The translations under genes and the position numbers were made by a program. The notes under the pieces are model-generated. The model had not been told where the DNA came from. It worked only from the letters and a program-made list of their open reading frames with translations, and searched no databases. A DNA stretch of 64,000 nt from Halomonas qaidamensis (GTDB lineage Bacteria; Pseudomonadota; Gammaproteobacteria; Pseudomonadales; Halomonadaceae): the NCBI RefSeq assembly GCF_025917315.1, contig NZ_CP080627.1:1364001-1428000 (forward strand). Direction: 5' to 3'. Shown piece by piece: positions 35,352 to 44,783 of this stretch. Every line of letters starts with the position of its first letter. Position 1 is the stretch's first letter.

Positions 35352-36401
35352 TCATGGGCAAGTATCACCCAGCAGTAACTCAGTTTTGAGTAGCTGCTGG
35401 GTTTTTGGTATCCGCCCTAGAATCATTTTCGCCGCCACGCGGCCTTTGCCCGCACTGTCCTGGCGCACGGTCGTTAAACGCGGTGCTCTATATTGCCCTT
35501 CCGCTATGCCATCAAAGCCCGTAATTCTTAGTTCTCCCGGTACGTGAATGCCGCGCTGTTCGGCTAATGTAAGTGCGGTTAGCGCAATACGGTCTGACAT
35601 ACACAGCAGCAGGTCTGGCCGCTGATTGGTAGGCAGGTCAAGGATTTCTGTGATCACCGGTGAGCACACATCAAACACATTCTCTTCGATATTCCACAAT
35701 GGGATCTGATCAGCATCAAAGCCATGTTCGGTGAGCGCTGCATGAAACCCAGCCAAGCGGGCGCGGCTAATAGTACTGCTGTTGGGTAGCATTGTGTGTG
35801 CAGCAGTTACTCGCCCATTGCAATGCTCTTTGGTCAGGCGAAGATTGATCACCGCTGGTCGTTCAGGCCGAGTTTTTAGCGCGTGCTGGGCAATATGATA
35901 GCTGGCATCCTGGTCATCGATATGAACGGTAGGGCTGCCTTCAATATCGAAGTCAACCGACACCAGTGGACGTTGGGAAGGAAGCTCGCTGAGTAGCTTA
36001 TTATTGGGCATTAAACCGTAAACGATAAAGCCGTCGGCAATATTTGCTGACCCTGGTGGCTGGGAAGCATGACCACGTCCAGGTAGTAACAGCAAGGTAT
36101 GGCCATGGGCATCGAGTACTTCAGCGACACCTGATAAAAACTCACTGGCAACAGCATCGTTAAGGCTGTAGGTCAGGCTTTCGGCAAGAATAACCGCAAC
36201 AATGCTTGAGCGCCCAGTGCGCAGGCTCCGAGCCTTTGCGTCTGGGCCGTTATACCCTAGGCGTTTGGCCTCACTTAAAATGCGGTCTCTTAAAAGGGGG
36301 GAGAGCTGATCAGGGCGGTTGAAGGCATTTGATATTGTCGCGGTGGAAACGCCGAGTTCTGTGGCAAGATCTTTGAGAGTCATTCGACGATGGGCAGTCA
36401 C
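35352..36401 (-). CDS. LacI-family regulator of the alpha-glucoside genes
   Basis: A 349-residue regulator with a LacI helix-turn-helix (TLKDLATELGVSTATISNAF) and a sugar-binding effector domain. The listed start is a GTG at 36401 with AGGA upstream; an ATG at 36383 gives MTLKDLA but has no good ribosome site. The gene lies 210 bases downstream of the ABC operon on the same strand, with a terminator between, so it is transcribed separately. The central-CG palindromes before the binding-protein gene (42652 and 42804) are good candidate targets. AglR is a reasonable functional analogue. Confidence 0.88.
   Translation of the reverse strand: MTAHRRMTLKDLATELGVSTATISNAFNRPDQLSPLLRDRILSEAKRLGYNGPDAKARSLRTGRSSIVAVILAESLTYSLNDAVASEFLSGVAEVLDAHGHTLLLLPGRGHASQPPGSANIADGFIVYGLMPNNKLLSELPSQRPLVSVDFDIEGSPTVHIDDQDASYHIAQHALKTRPERPAVINLRLTKEHCNGRVTAAHTMLPNSSTISRARLAGFHAALTEHGFDADQIPLWNIEENVFDVCSPVITEILDLPTNQRPDLLLCMSDRIALTALTLAEQRGIHVPGELRITGFDGIAEGQYRAPRLTTVRQDSAGKGRVAAKMILGRIPKTQQLLKTELLLGDTCP
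35367..35406 (+). terminator. Terminator of gap inside the 3' end of the LacI-type gene
   Basis: ACCCAGCAG (35367-35375) pairs with CTGCTGGGT (35394-35402), an inner ACTCA/TGAGT stem closes the loop, and five T residues follow. It lies 30 bases past the gap stop and entirely within the last codons of the convergent regulator gene. Confidence 0.8.
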
Positions 36402-36469
36402 GGGTTTCCTATCCTGTTTAATTATTTAGCGTTATTTTACATCGCAGGCTAATGAATTGAATCACGCGC

Positions 36470-36538
36470 AAAAAAATAACGGCCTTGACGTTATTCTTAC
36501 CACCATTGCAAAGGGTGGCAGCATCACCAAAGGCCGTT
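36470..36538 (-). terminator. Branched terminator of the alpha-glucoside ABC operon
   Basis: AACGGCCTT (36478-36486) and AAGGCCGTT (36530-36538) form an outer stem, with an inner CCACC-based hairpin. On the minus strand the outer stem is followed by seven T residues after one A (A-run 36470-36476). Confidence 0.65.
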
Positions 36539-36611
36539 GTAAGTCCAGCAAGAGATCGCTGGCGATTTATATTAACTCTTTATATCAACCGCCTAAATCA
36601 ACAATCGAAAG

Positions 36612-37718
36612 CTAGGCTGCAGAACGTGTTTCAGCAAGCGCTAATGCCATACCGTTTTCATCAAATAGATGAACATGTTCAATGTCAGGCACCAGGGATA
36701 CTTGTTGGCCTTCTTTCCACTGGCTAGGCGCTTCGCTACGATGAATAAGCAGTGTATCGCCCTCTTTTGGTTCTAAGTAGACATACACTTCATTGCCTAG
36801 GTATTCAACGTTAACGATATCAAAGCAATTATTGTCCGTTGGAGCTTCCAAGCGCAGGTGCTCTGGGCGTACGCCCAATGTCAGCGAGCTGCCAGAGCTG
36901 TAGCTGCCAGCCGCTTGAGGGAGCACAACCTCTCCTAACCCTTTTGCAGTTACTCGGCAGCCATCCTTTGAGCCGATGACAAGCTCTGCGGACATAAAAT
37001 TCATCGTAGGTGAGCCGATAAAACCTGCGACAAACTTGGTGGCTGGACGTTGGTAAAGTTCATGTGGACTGCCAACTTGCTCGATATGGCCGCCTTTGAG
37101 TACCACGATTTTGTCTGCCAGGGTCATCGCTTCGACTTGATCGTGGGTCACATAAATCATGGTAGAACCCAGGCGATTGTGAAGCCTGGCGATCTCGTTG
37201 CGCATTTGTACGCGCAGCGACGCATCCAGGTTAGAAAGCGGCTCATCAAAAAGCAAAATACGAGGCTCTCGGGCCATCGCGCGGCCCATTGCAACACGCT
37301 GGCGCTGACCGCCCGACAGTGCTTTCGGCTTGCGGTGCAGTAGATCTTCAAGCTGCAAAATTTTAGCGGTACTCATTACCCGTTCATGAACCGTCTCTTT
37401 GTCCGTTTTGGCAAGCTTCAAACCAAAGGCCATGTTGTCATAAACGGTCATATGTGGATAAAGAGCATACGACTGGAACACCATGCCCACACCGCGCTCT
37501 CGCGGGGGGAGGTCATTAACTAACGTATCACCAATGTTTAAGTCACCGTCGGTGATGGACTCTAGACCTGCAATAAGTCGCAGCAGTGTGGATTTGCCAC
37601 AGCCGGATGGGCCAACAAAGACGACAAATTCACCATCGCCAATGGTCAGGTCAACGTCTTTAATAATGTGATCGTGACCAAATATTTTGTTGATCTTTTC
37701 AAGCGTAACACTTGCCAT
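36612..37718 (-). CDS. Sugar ABC transporter ATPase (MalK/UgpC type), copy 1
   Basis: A 368-residue ATPase. Walker A is GPSGCGKSTLLR, the signature LSGGQRQRVAMGRA, Walker B ILLFDEPLSNLD and the H-loop VTHDQ. The C-terminal TOBE/MalK-like regulatory domain extends from about 235. It energises the permeases encoded upstream. GGAGCTAACC precedes ATG 37718. Last gene of the operon SBP-permease-permease-alpha-glucosidase-ATPase, the same content as rhizobial aglEFGAK. Confidence 0.95.
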   Translation of the reverse strand: MASVTLEKINKIFGHDHIIKDVDLTIGDGEFVVFVGPSGCGKSTLLRLIAGLESITDGDLNIGDTLVNDLPPRERGVGMVFQSYALYPHMTVYDNMAFGLKLAKTDKETVHERVMSTAKILQLEDLLHRKPKALSGGQRQRVAMGRAMAREPRILLFDEPLSNLDASLRVQMRNEIARLHNRLGSTMIYVTHDQVEAMTLADKIVVLKGGHIEQVGSPHELYQRPATKFVAGFIGSPTMNFMSAELVIGSKDGCRVTAKGLGEVVLPQAAGSYSSGSSLTLGVRPEHLRLEAPTDNNCFDIVNVEYLGNEVYVYLEPKEGDTLLIHRSEAPSQWKEGQQVSLVPDIEHVHLFDENGMALALAETRSAA

Positions 37719-37823
37719 GGTTAGCTCCTTGTCGGCCTCAATGCAGCATTCCTCGTATCGGGCCGACTATCATTATTGAATGTTGTTATTGAATGTTGCT
37801 ATTGAGTATTGCCATTTACTTGA

Positions 37824-39440
37824 TTAAGCAACGTGCATGAAAGCGGCTTGATAGGCAGGCAGCGTTAGCACATTGTCCTTGCGGGCCGCAGTGAAGCCGT
37901 GTCCTTCTAGCTCACTGATGACGTCAAAGGGGAGAGCTGTTTGCAGCTCATTCCCCGTCAGGTTAAAGACACACAGCACTTTCTCTTGGTCATTTTGACG
38001 AATAAAACCCAGTAACTCCTCGCCAACCTCAATAAGCTGTAAATCACCGTCGAACAGCGCGGAGTGCGCTTGGCGGAAAGCTAGCATTCGGCGAACACTG
38101 TTAAGTGTTGAGCCTGGATCTGCCTGCTGACGGCTAACTGCCAACGGCAAGTGACGTTTGTCTACAGGTAGCCATGGCTCAATAGGCGAGAAGCCTGCCT
38201 GAGTATCATCAGACCATGGCATTGGCGTACGGCACCCGTCTCGGCCTTTAAACTCTGGCCAAAGGGCTTTTCCATAGGGGTCTTGAATGCGCTCGAAGGG
38301 TACCTCAGCTTCTGGAAGCCCTAACTCTTCCCCTTGATAAAGGCAGACGCTGCCGCGTAGGGAAAACAGCATGGCGAGCATCACTTTAGGATAAGCAACA
38401 GGGTCTTCTTCAGCGCCCCAGCGTGATGCGCTGCGTTCAACATCATGATTCGATGTTGCCCAGCAGGGCCAAGCGTCACCAGCTAGCTGCTGAAAGCGTT
38501 CAATGACGCGATGGATATAGCGGGCAGAACGTGGCTTGTTAAGCAGGTCGAAGGTGTACGCCATGTGCAGCTTATCACCGCCAGCGGTGTACTCAGCCAT
38601 GCGCTCAAGCGGGTTGTCATCGCCGATTTCGCCTACTGTCGTAGTGCCCGGATACTCATTCATTAAAGCGCGTAAGTCTTTCAAAAACAATACGTTTTCA
38701 GGGCGGCTGATATCATAGACATGGCGCTGCCAGGTGTAGGGGTTGGCTTCTGGCGCACCCAGTGTCTTGGATTCACCTTTTGGCACTGGCGGGTTGTCAC
38801 GTAGCTCAGCGTCGTGGAAGTAGAAGTTGACGGTATCTAAGCGGAAACCATCAACGCCAAGATCCAGCCAGAAGCGCATGTTGTCCAGCTGGGCTTGACG
38901 GGCTTCTGGGTTGTGGAAATTAATATCCGGTTGGCTGGATAAAAAATTATGCAGGTAATACTGCTGACGGCGCGTGTCAAAGGTCCAGGCAGGACCACCG
39001 AAAATAGACAACCAGTTGTTTGGTGGAGTGCCATCTGGCTTAGGGTCTGCCCACACAAACCAGTCAGCTTTGGGGTTAGTACTGTTCTGGCGGCTCTCCT
39101 TAAACCAAGCGTGCTGTTCAGAGGTATGGCTAATAACTTGGTCAATCATCACTTTAAGACCAAGTGAATGGGCCTTGTCGAGCAGCGCTTTAAAATCTTC
39201 CAAAGTGCCGAACATTGGGTCGACGTCGCGGTAATCGCTGACGTCGTAGCCAAAGTCGAGCATGGGAGAGGTGAAAAAGGGTGAAAGCCAGACACCGTCA
39301 ACATTCAAAGAAGCCACGTAGCTAAGCTTTTCAGTAACACCTTTTAAGTCACCAATGCCGTCCCCACGGCTGTCTAAAAAGCTGCGCGGATAAATTTGAT
39401 AGATAACGCCACCGCGCCACCACGTCAGGTTGTCTTGCAT
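37824..39440 (-). CDS. Alpha-glucosidase, GH13 (Halomonas HaG-like), copy 1
   Basis: A 538-residue cytoplasmic (no signal peptide) GH13 enzyme that releases glucose from the non-reducing end of alpha-glucosides. Catalytic residues are D202 (GFRLDTVNF), E271 (TVGEIGDD) and D333 (TSNHDVERS). These numbers and the length equal those I recall for the Halomonas sp. H11 alpha-glucosidase of subfamily GH13_23, which is activated by monovalent cations such as K+. The N-terminal GVIYQIYPRSFLDS and loop QVISHTSEQHAWF are typical. AAGGAT precedes the ATG. It sits inside the ABC importer operon, so it should hydrolyse imported maltose- or sucrose-type sugars. Confidence 0.96.
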   Translation of the reverse strand: MQDNLTWWRGGVIYQIYPRSFLDSRGDGIGDLKGVTEKLSYVASLNVDGVWLSPFFTSPMLDFGYDVSDYRDVDPMFGTLEDFKALLDKAHSLGLKVMIDQVISHTSEQHAWFKESRQNSTNPKADWFVWADPKPDGTPPNNWLSIFGGPAWTFDTRRQQYYLHNFLSSQPDINFHNPEARQAQLDNMRFWLDLGVDGFRLDTVNFYFHDAELRDNPPVPKGESKTLGAPEANPYTWQRHVYDISRPENVLFLKDLRALMNEYPGTTTVGEIGDDNPLERMAEYTAGGDKLHMAYTFDLLNKPRSARYIHRVIERFQQLAGDAWPCWATSNHDVERSASRWGAEEDPVAYPKVMLAMLFSLRGSVCLYQGEELGLPEAEVPFERIQDPYGKALWPEFKGRDGCRTPMPWSDDTQAGFSPIEPWLPVDKRHLPLAVSRQQADPGSTLNSVRRMLAFRQAHSALFDGDLQLIEVGEELLGFIRQNDQEKVLCVFNLTGNELQTALPFDVISELEGHGFTAARKDNVLTLPAYQAAFMHVA

Positions 39441-39475
39441 GAATAATCCTTAATAAAACGTAAATGCGTCTGCGC

Positions 39476-40318
39476 TTAGCCTTTCACTGCACCAGCAGTG
39501 AGGCCTGAAACAATTCGACGCTGGAAAATAATAACTAGAATCACCAGCGGCACGGTGACGACGACCGATGCAGCCATGATTGGGCCCCAGGGCAGTTCGT
39601 AGGCGCTACCACCAGAAAGCAGGGCTATGGCAACTGGCACAGTGCGCTGGGTATCAGTGAGTGTGAAGGTCAAGGCAAACAGGAACTCATTCCAGGCGGC
39701 AATGAAAGCGAGAAGGCCAGTAGTTGCCATAGCGGGCCACATTAGCGGTAGGAAAACTTTAGTAATCGTAATCCATGGCGTAGCGCCATCCATGATGGCG
39801 GCTTCTTCCAGCTCCATGGGTAGCTCTTTCATGAAGGTGGTAAGCACCCAAACAGTGAAAGGCAGCGTGAAAATGGTGTAGCTCAAAATTAGGCCAGCGG
39901 GATTGTTATAGAGGTTTAGTGCGCGAATCACCTCAAACAAGCCTGAGAGCACCGCAACTTGGGGAAACATCGATACCCCAAGAATGACTAGCATGACGGT
40001 CGAGCGACCACGGAAGCGAACACGACCCAGCGCGTAGGAAGCGGTAATACCTAGGAGAAGCGCAATGAAAACAACGCTAAATGCCACGACAACCGAGTTA
40101 AAAATCGCACGTATAAAGCTCGATTGGCTAAAAATCTGGGCATAGTTGTCCAGGTTCCAGCTCGAAGGCCAAAGTTCAACTCTAAAAAGCTCGCTGGAAG
40201 GTTTTAGTGAGGTAATCACCGCGTAATAAAACGGGAAAACGGCATACACCATAATCAGCGCAATTAAGGCCCAAAAGCCGACGCGCTTAGCAATTTTGGC
40301 TAACTGACGTTGGTTCAT
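39476..40318 (-). CDS. Alpha-glucoside ABC transporter permease (MalG/AglG type)
   Basis: A 280-residue inner-membrane protein with six predicted helices, starting WALIALIMVYAVFPFYYAV. The EAA loop is ELPMELEEAAIMDGATPW, which contacts the ATPase. The C-terminal GLTAGAVKG is typical of MalG-type subunits. The start overlaps the stop of the preceding permease gene (TGATG context), so the two are translationally coupled. Confidence 0.94.
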   Translation of the reverse strand: MNQRQLAKIAKRVGFWALIALIMVYAVFPFYYAVITSLKPSSELFRVELWPSSWNLDNYAQIFSQSSFIRAIFNSVVVAFSVVFIALLLGITASYALGRVRFRGRSTVMLVILGVSMFPQVAVLSGLFEVIRALNLYNNPAGLILSYTIFTLPFTVWVLTTFMKELPMELEEAAIMDGATPWITITKVFLPLMWPAMATTGLLAFIAAWNEFLFALTFTLTDTQRTVPVAIALLSGGSAYELPWGPIMAASVVVTVPLVILVIIFQRRIVSGLTAGAVKG

Positions 40319-41304
40319 CAGTCACCTCCTAGTTGTATTTTGTTACGGCCTAAATAGAGGTAAGCAACAGTGGCCAGGGCAATAATCAAGAACAACAGAG
40401 TAGAGGCGGCGCTGCCGTAACCAACATCCTGGAACTCAACCAACTGTTGGCGCGCATAGACCGACATCGACATCGTGCTGGTCGAGTTAGAGGTCAGTAC
40501 GTAGATCACGTCGAACACCCGCAGGGCATCTAGAAGACGGAAAATTACCGCCACCATCAAAGCCGGCGTAATCAACGGCAGAGTAACTTTGAAGAACACG
40601 CGGACGGGATGAATACCGTCTACTTCTGCGGCTTCATAACAATCTTTTGGCAACATTTGTAGGGCGGCTAACACCAACAGGGCAACAAACGGAATTGTTT
40701 TCCAGACATCGACCATGATGACTGCCCACATTGAGTAAGTAGCGCTAGCCGTCCAGGCGATAGGATTGTCAATAATCCCAACGGTCATTAGCAGGTGATT
40801 GATGATGCCGAACTGATCGTTGAGCATCCATGCCCACATTTGTGCGGAAACGATGGTGGGGATTGCCCACGGAATCAGCACTGCCGCGCGAACAATCGTC
40901 CGACCCTTAAACTCCGCATTTAGGATCAGCGCCACAATCACACCGAAAATGACTTCTAAAGAAACGGATACCACCGAAAAATAAACGGTGTTCCAAACAG
41001 AACGCCACCAAATAGGGTCGGCAAGAACCCCGAACCAACGGCCATTGTCGTAGACGAGGTAGTTTTCAAACCCGATTAGATTAGCCGCACCGAGGTCCGA
41101 CAGTGAGGCATCGGTGAAGCTTAGAAAAAATGTTCGCATTAACGGCCAGCCAGCAACCAGCGTTAATGCAATTAGCATGGGGGCCAAGAACAACCAAGCC
41201 GCTTTGACCCGTTGACGGCGCACTTTGGTGCCGCGGTGCCGTCGCGCTGGTGCGATGGCTGAGCGCGCCTCGAGGGGCGCGCTATTATTAGAAGAGATCG
41301 ACAT
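40318..41304 (-). CDS. Alpha-glucoside ABC transporter permease (MalF/AglF type)
   Basis: A 328-residue inner-membrane permease. The N-terminus is basic and cytoplasmic (ARRHRGTKVRRQRVK), followed by helix AAWLFLAPMLIALTLVAGWP. The EAA loop is KDCYEAAEVDGIHPVRVF. It pairs with the downstream permease. GGAG precedes the ATG, 14 bases after the binding-protein stop. Confidence 0.94.
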   Translation of the reverse strand: MSISSNNSAPLEARSAIAPARRHRGTKVRRQRVKAAWLFLAPMLIALTLVAGWPLMRTFFLSFTDASLSDLGAANLIGFENYLVYDNGRWFGVLADPIWWRSVWNTVYFSVVSVSLEVIFGVIVALILNAEFKGRTIVRAAVLIPWAIPTIVSAQMWAWMLNDQFGIINHLLMTVGIIDNPIAWTASATYSMWAVIMVDVWKTIPFVALLVLAALQMLPKDCYEAAEVDGIHPVRVFFKVTLPLITPALMVAVIFRLLDALRVFDVIYVLTSNSTSTMSMSVYARQQLVEFQDVGYGSAASTLLFLIIALATVAYLYLGRNKIQLGGD

Positions 41305-41318
41305 AGGTGTCTCCGCGG

Positions 41319-42590
41319 TTACCAGTTGCGACGCTTCAGGCGTAGTAGCTCGCCTTCAAGGTCAGCGACGGCGTCAGCGCCCGTTTTAGTGCCTGAAAGC
41401 ACATCGTGTGAGGTGCTGAAGAAGGCATTACTCACACGGCCATAGGCATCACCGGTAGGTGCTGACGGACGGGCGACTGCATTGGTGAAAGTGTCGTAAA
41501 GGGTTCCGAAGAAGGGAACTGCTTCCAAAACCTCTTCATCTTGATAAAGCGAATCGATGGTGGGGTTGTAGGAAGATTGGATGGCGCGACGCTTTTGCTC
41601 TTCTTCACCGGCCAAGAAAGCGACCAGGTCAGCGGCGAGCTCGGGATGTTCGCTATAACGGGATACCGCTAAGTTCCAACCGCCTAAACCAGCTGCACTT
41701 TGGCCGTCTTCCCCACCTGCGGGCAATTGGGTGACACCAACGTTGCCCCGCACATCGCTATCCTCACTTTGAGCCAGTGACCATGCGTATGGCCAGTTAC
41801 GCATAAACACGGCATTACCACCCTGGAAGACTCCACGGGCTTCTTCTTCGGTATAATTCAATACGCCTTCAGGAGAAATGTCACCAATCCAAGAGGCAGC
41901 TAAATCTAGCGCTTCAGCAGCTTTCTCGTTATTGATGGTGACTTCGCCATCATGATCTACCACGGTACCGCCACCGAAGCTTGATACCCACTCCAGAGCA
42001 TTGACGGTAAGTCCTTCATAAGCACGCCCCTGGAAGACAAAGCCCTGCATACGATCATTGCCTTCAGCACGCTCCGCATCTTTGATATCACGTGCGATGT
42101 CGGTCAGTTCCTGCCACGTAGTAGGCACGTCATGGCCATGTTTTTCTAGCAAGTCTTCGCGGTAATATAGAACGCCCGCATCGGTAAACCAGGGCATCGC
42201 AACTAGGCGGCCATCGATAGTATTATTGGTGACAATGGTATCGAAGTGGCCCGCTGCGGCATCTTCACCGAGCACCTCACGTAAATCGAGAAGGTGATTA
42301 GCGAGTAGGCCTGGCCAAACGACATCGATCTGCATGACATCAATGTCGCTAGAGTTGGCGGATAAAATTTGCTGATAGAGTGATAAACGTTCAGTAGACG
42401 AGTTGGGCGTTGAAACCACATCGACACTGTGACCGGTCTTCTCTTCCCAGGCTTTTACGCCTTCTTGGCAAAGGGTAAGCTCCGCACCAACAGCGCCACA
42501 AGAAATGGTTAACTCAGCCGCTTGGGCAGAACCAGTGACGCTAGCGATACTAGCCAAAGCAATAGCAGAAGTGAGTAGTGTCTTTTTCAT
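41319..42590 (-). CDS. Alpha-glucoside ABC transporter solute-binding protein
   Basis: A 423-residue periplasmic protein of extracellular solute-binding family 1. The signal peptide MKKTLLTSAIALASIASVTG ends near AQA at residue 25, with no lipobox. Mature features include the VDVVSTPNSSTERLSLYQQ block and the family-1 GRLVAMPWFTDAGVLYYR. It delivers alpha-glucosides to the two permeases; the exact sugar is not evident. First gene of the operon, with AGGAATG before the ATG, divergent from the porin gene. Confidence 0.94.
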   Translation of the reverse strand: MKKTLLTSAIALASIASVTGSAQAAELTISCGAVGAELTLCQEGVKAWEEKTGHSVDVVSTPNSSTERLSLYQQILSANSSDIDVMQIDVVWPGLLANHLLDLREVLGEDAAAGHFDTIVTNNTIDGRLVAMPWFTDAGVLYYREDLLEKHGHDVPTTWQELTDIARDIKDAERAEGNDRMQGFVFQGRAYEGLTVNALEWVSSFGGGTVVDHDGEVTINNEKAAEALDLAASWIGDISPEGVLNYTEEEARGVFQGGNAVFMRNWPYAWSLAQSEDSDVRGNVGVTQLPAGGEDGQSAAGLGGWNLAVSRYSEHPELAADLVAFLAGEEEQKRRAIQSSYNPTIDSLYQDEEVLEAVPFFGTLYDTFTNAVARPSAPTGDAYGRVSNAFFSTSHDVLSGTKTGADAVADLEGELLRLKRRNW

Positions 42591-42651
42591 AGGGCATTCC
42601 TCGACATTTGTTGTTGTGGGTAATGGGTGTTCAAAGCGCTTGCAGCACCTA

Positions 42652-42665
42652 CTTAAACGATTAAG
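42652..42665. promoter_or_regulatory. LacI-type operator 1
   Basis: CTTAAACGATTAAG is symmetric apart from one position and has the central CG typical of LacI-family sites. It lies 62 bases before the binding-protein start. Confidence 0.6.
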
Positions 42666-42803
42666 TATGGTGCTAGTTAGCCGCCTCCTCGTAACAAGTT
42701 CAATAGCGACTTTTGTCTAATGCCCCTTCATTGGTTTTAGCTAATCTCTGAATTGTTTTAGACATTGGTCGATAATTAGAAGTTTATTGTTGGTTTACTA
42801 GCT

Positions 42804-42817
42804 CTTAATCGATTAAG
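42804..42817. promoter_or_regulatory. LacI-type operator 2
   Basis: CTTAATCGATTAAG is a perfect 14-bp palindrome with central CG, 152 bases from operator 1. The two could support DNA looping over both divergent promoters. Confidence 0.65.
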
Positions 42818-43096
42818 TTTTGTGTTCCGCCATTTGGTGGAGCGAAACGTAGTTGCTTTGCAACATAATCTTCTCTATCTGGCTAGGCAATTAAGCGTTC
42901 AACGCCCAAAAGGCGTCCAGTACACAAAGACGATTAGTGCCACCACGAGTGTTCAGCGCCGCTAAGCAGAAATGGACGCTACCAGAGCAGTAAGGCGTCA
43001 GTGAGTGCCTTGGGTCTATCGGTAGGGTTTAAACAGCATTGCAAGTTTGCGTTTTTAAGAAATCTTAAAAATAAAAGAGTTAAAGCCAGTTGCTAA

Positions 43097-44653
<1,557 letters not shown>

Positions 44654-44726
44654 GCAGAGTTTCTGAGCAAAGATTCTAAGCGTAAGCCGCTGCTCGCTAG
44701 CGAAAACTGTTTCTCCAATGCTGATT

Positions 44727-44751
44727 GCCCGCGACGTGTCGCGGGCTTTTT
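44727..44751 (+). terminator. Terminator of the porin gene
   Basis: GCCCGCGAC and GTCGCGGGC are perfect inverted arms two bases apart (so the real loop includes the last pairs), followed by five T residues. Confidence 0.88.
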
Positions 44752-44783
44752 GTTATGTAAATCACTGATATCGGGAGGCGCTG

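Noticed and set aside
42684..42693. MalT box before the porin or binding-protein gene
   Set aside because: CCTCCTCGTA matches only 7 of 10 consensus positions, and there is no second copy nearby; kept as a weak hint only.
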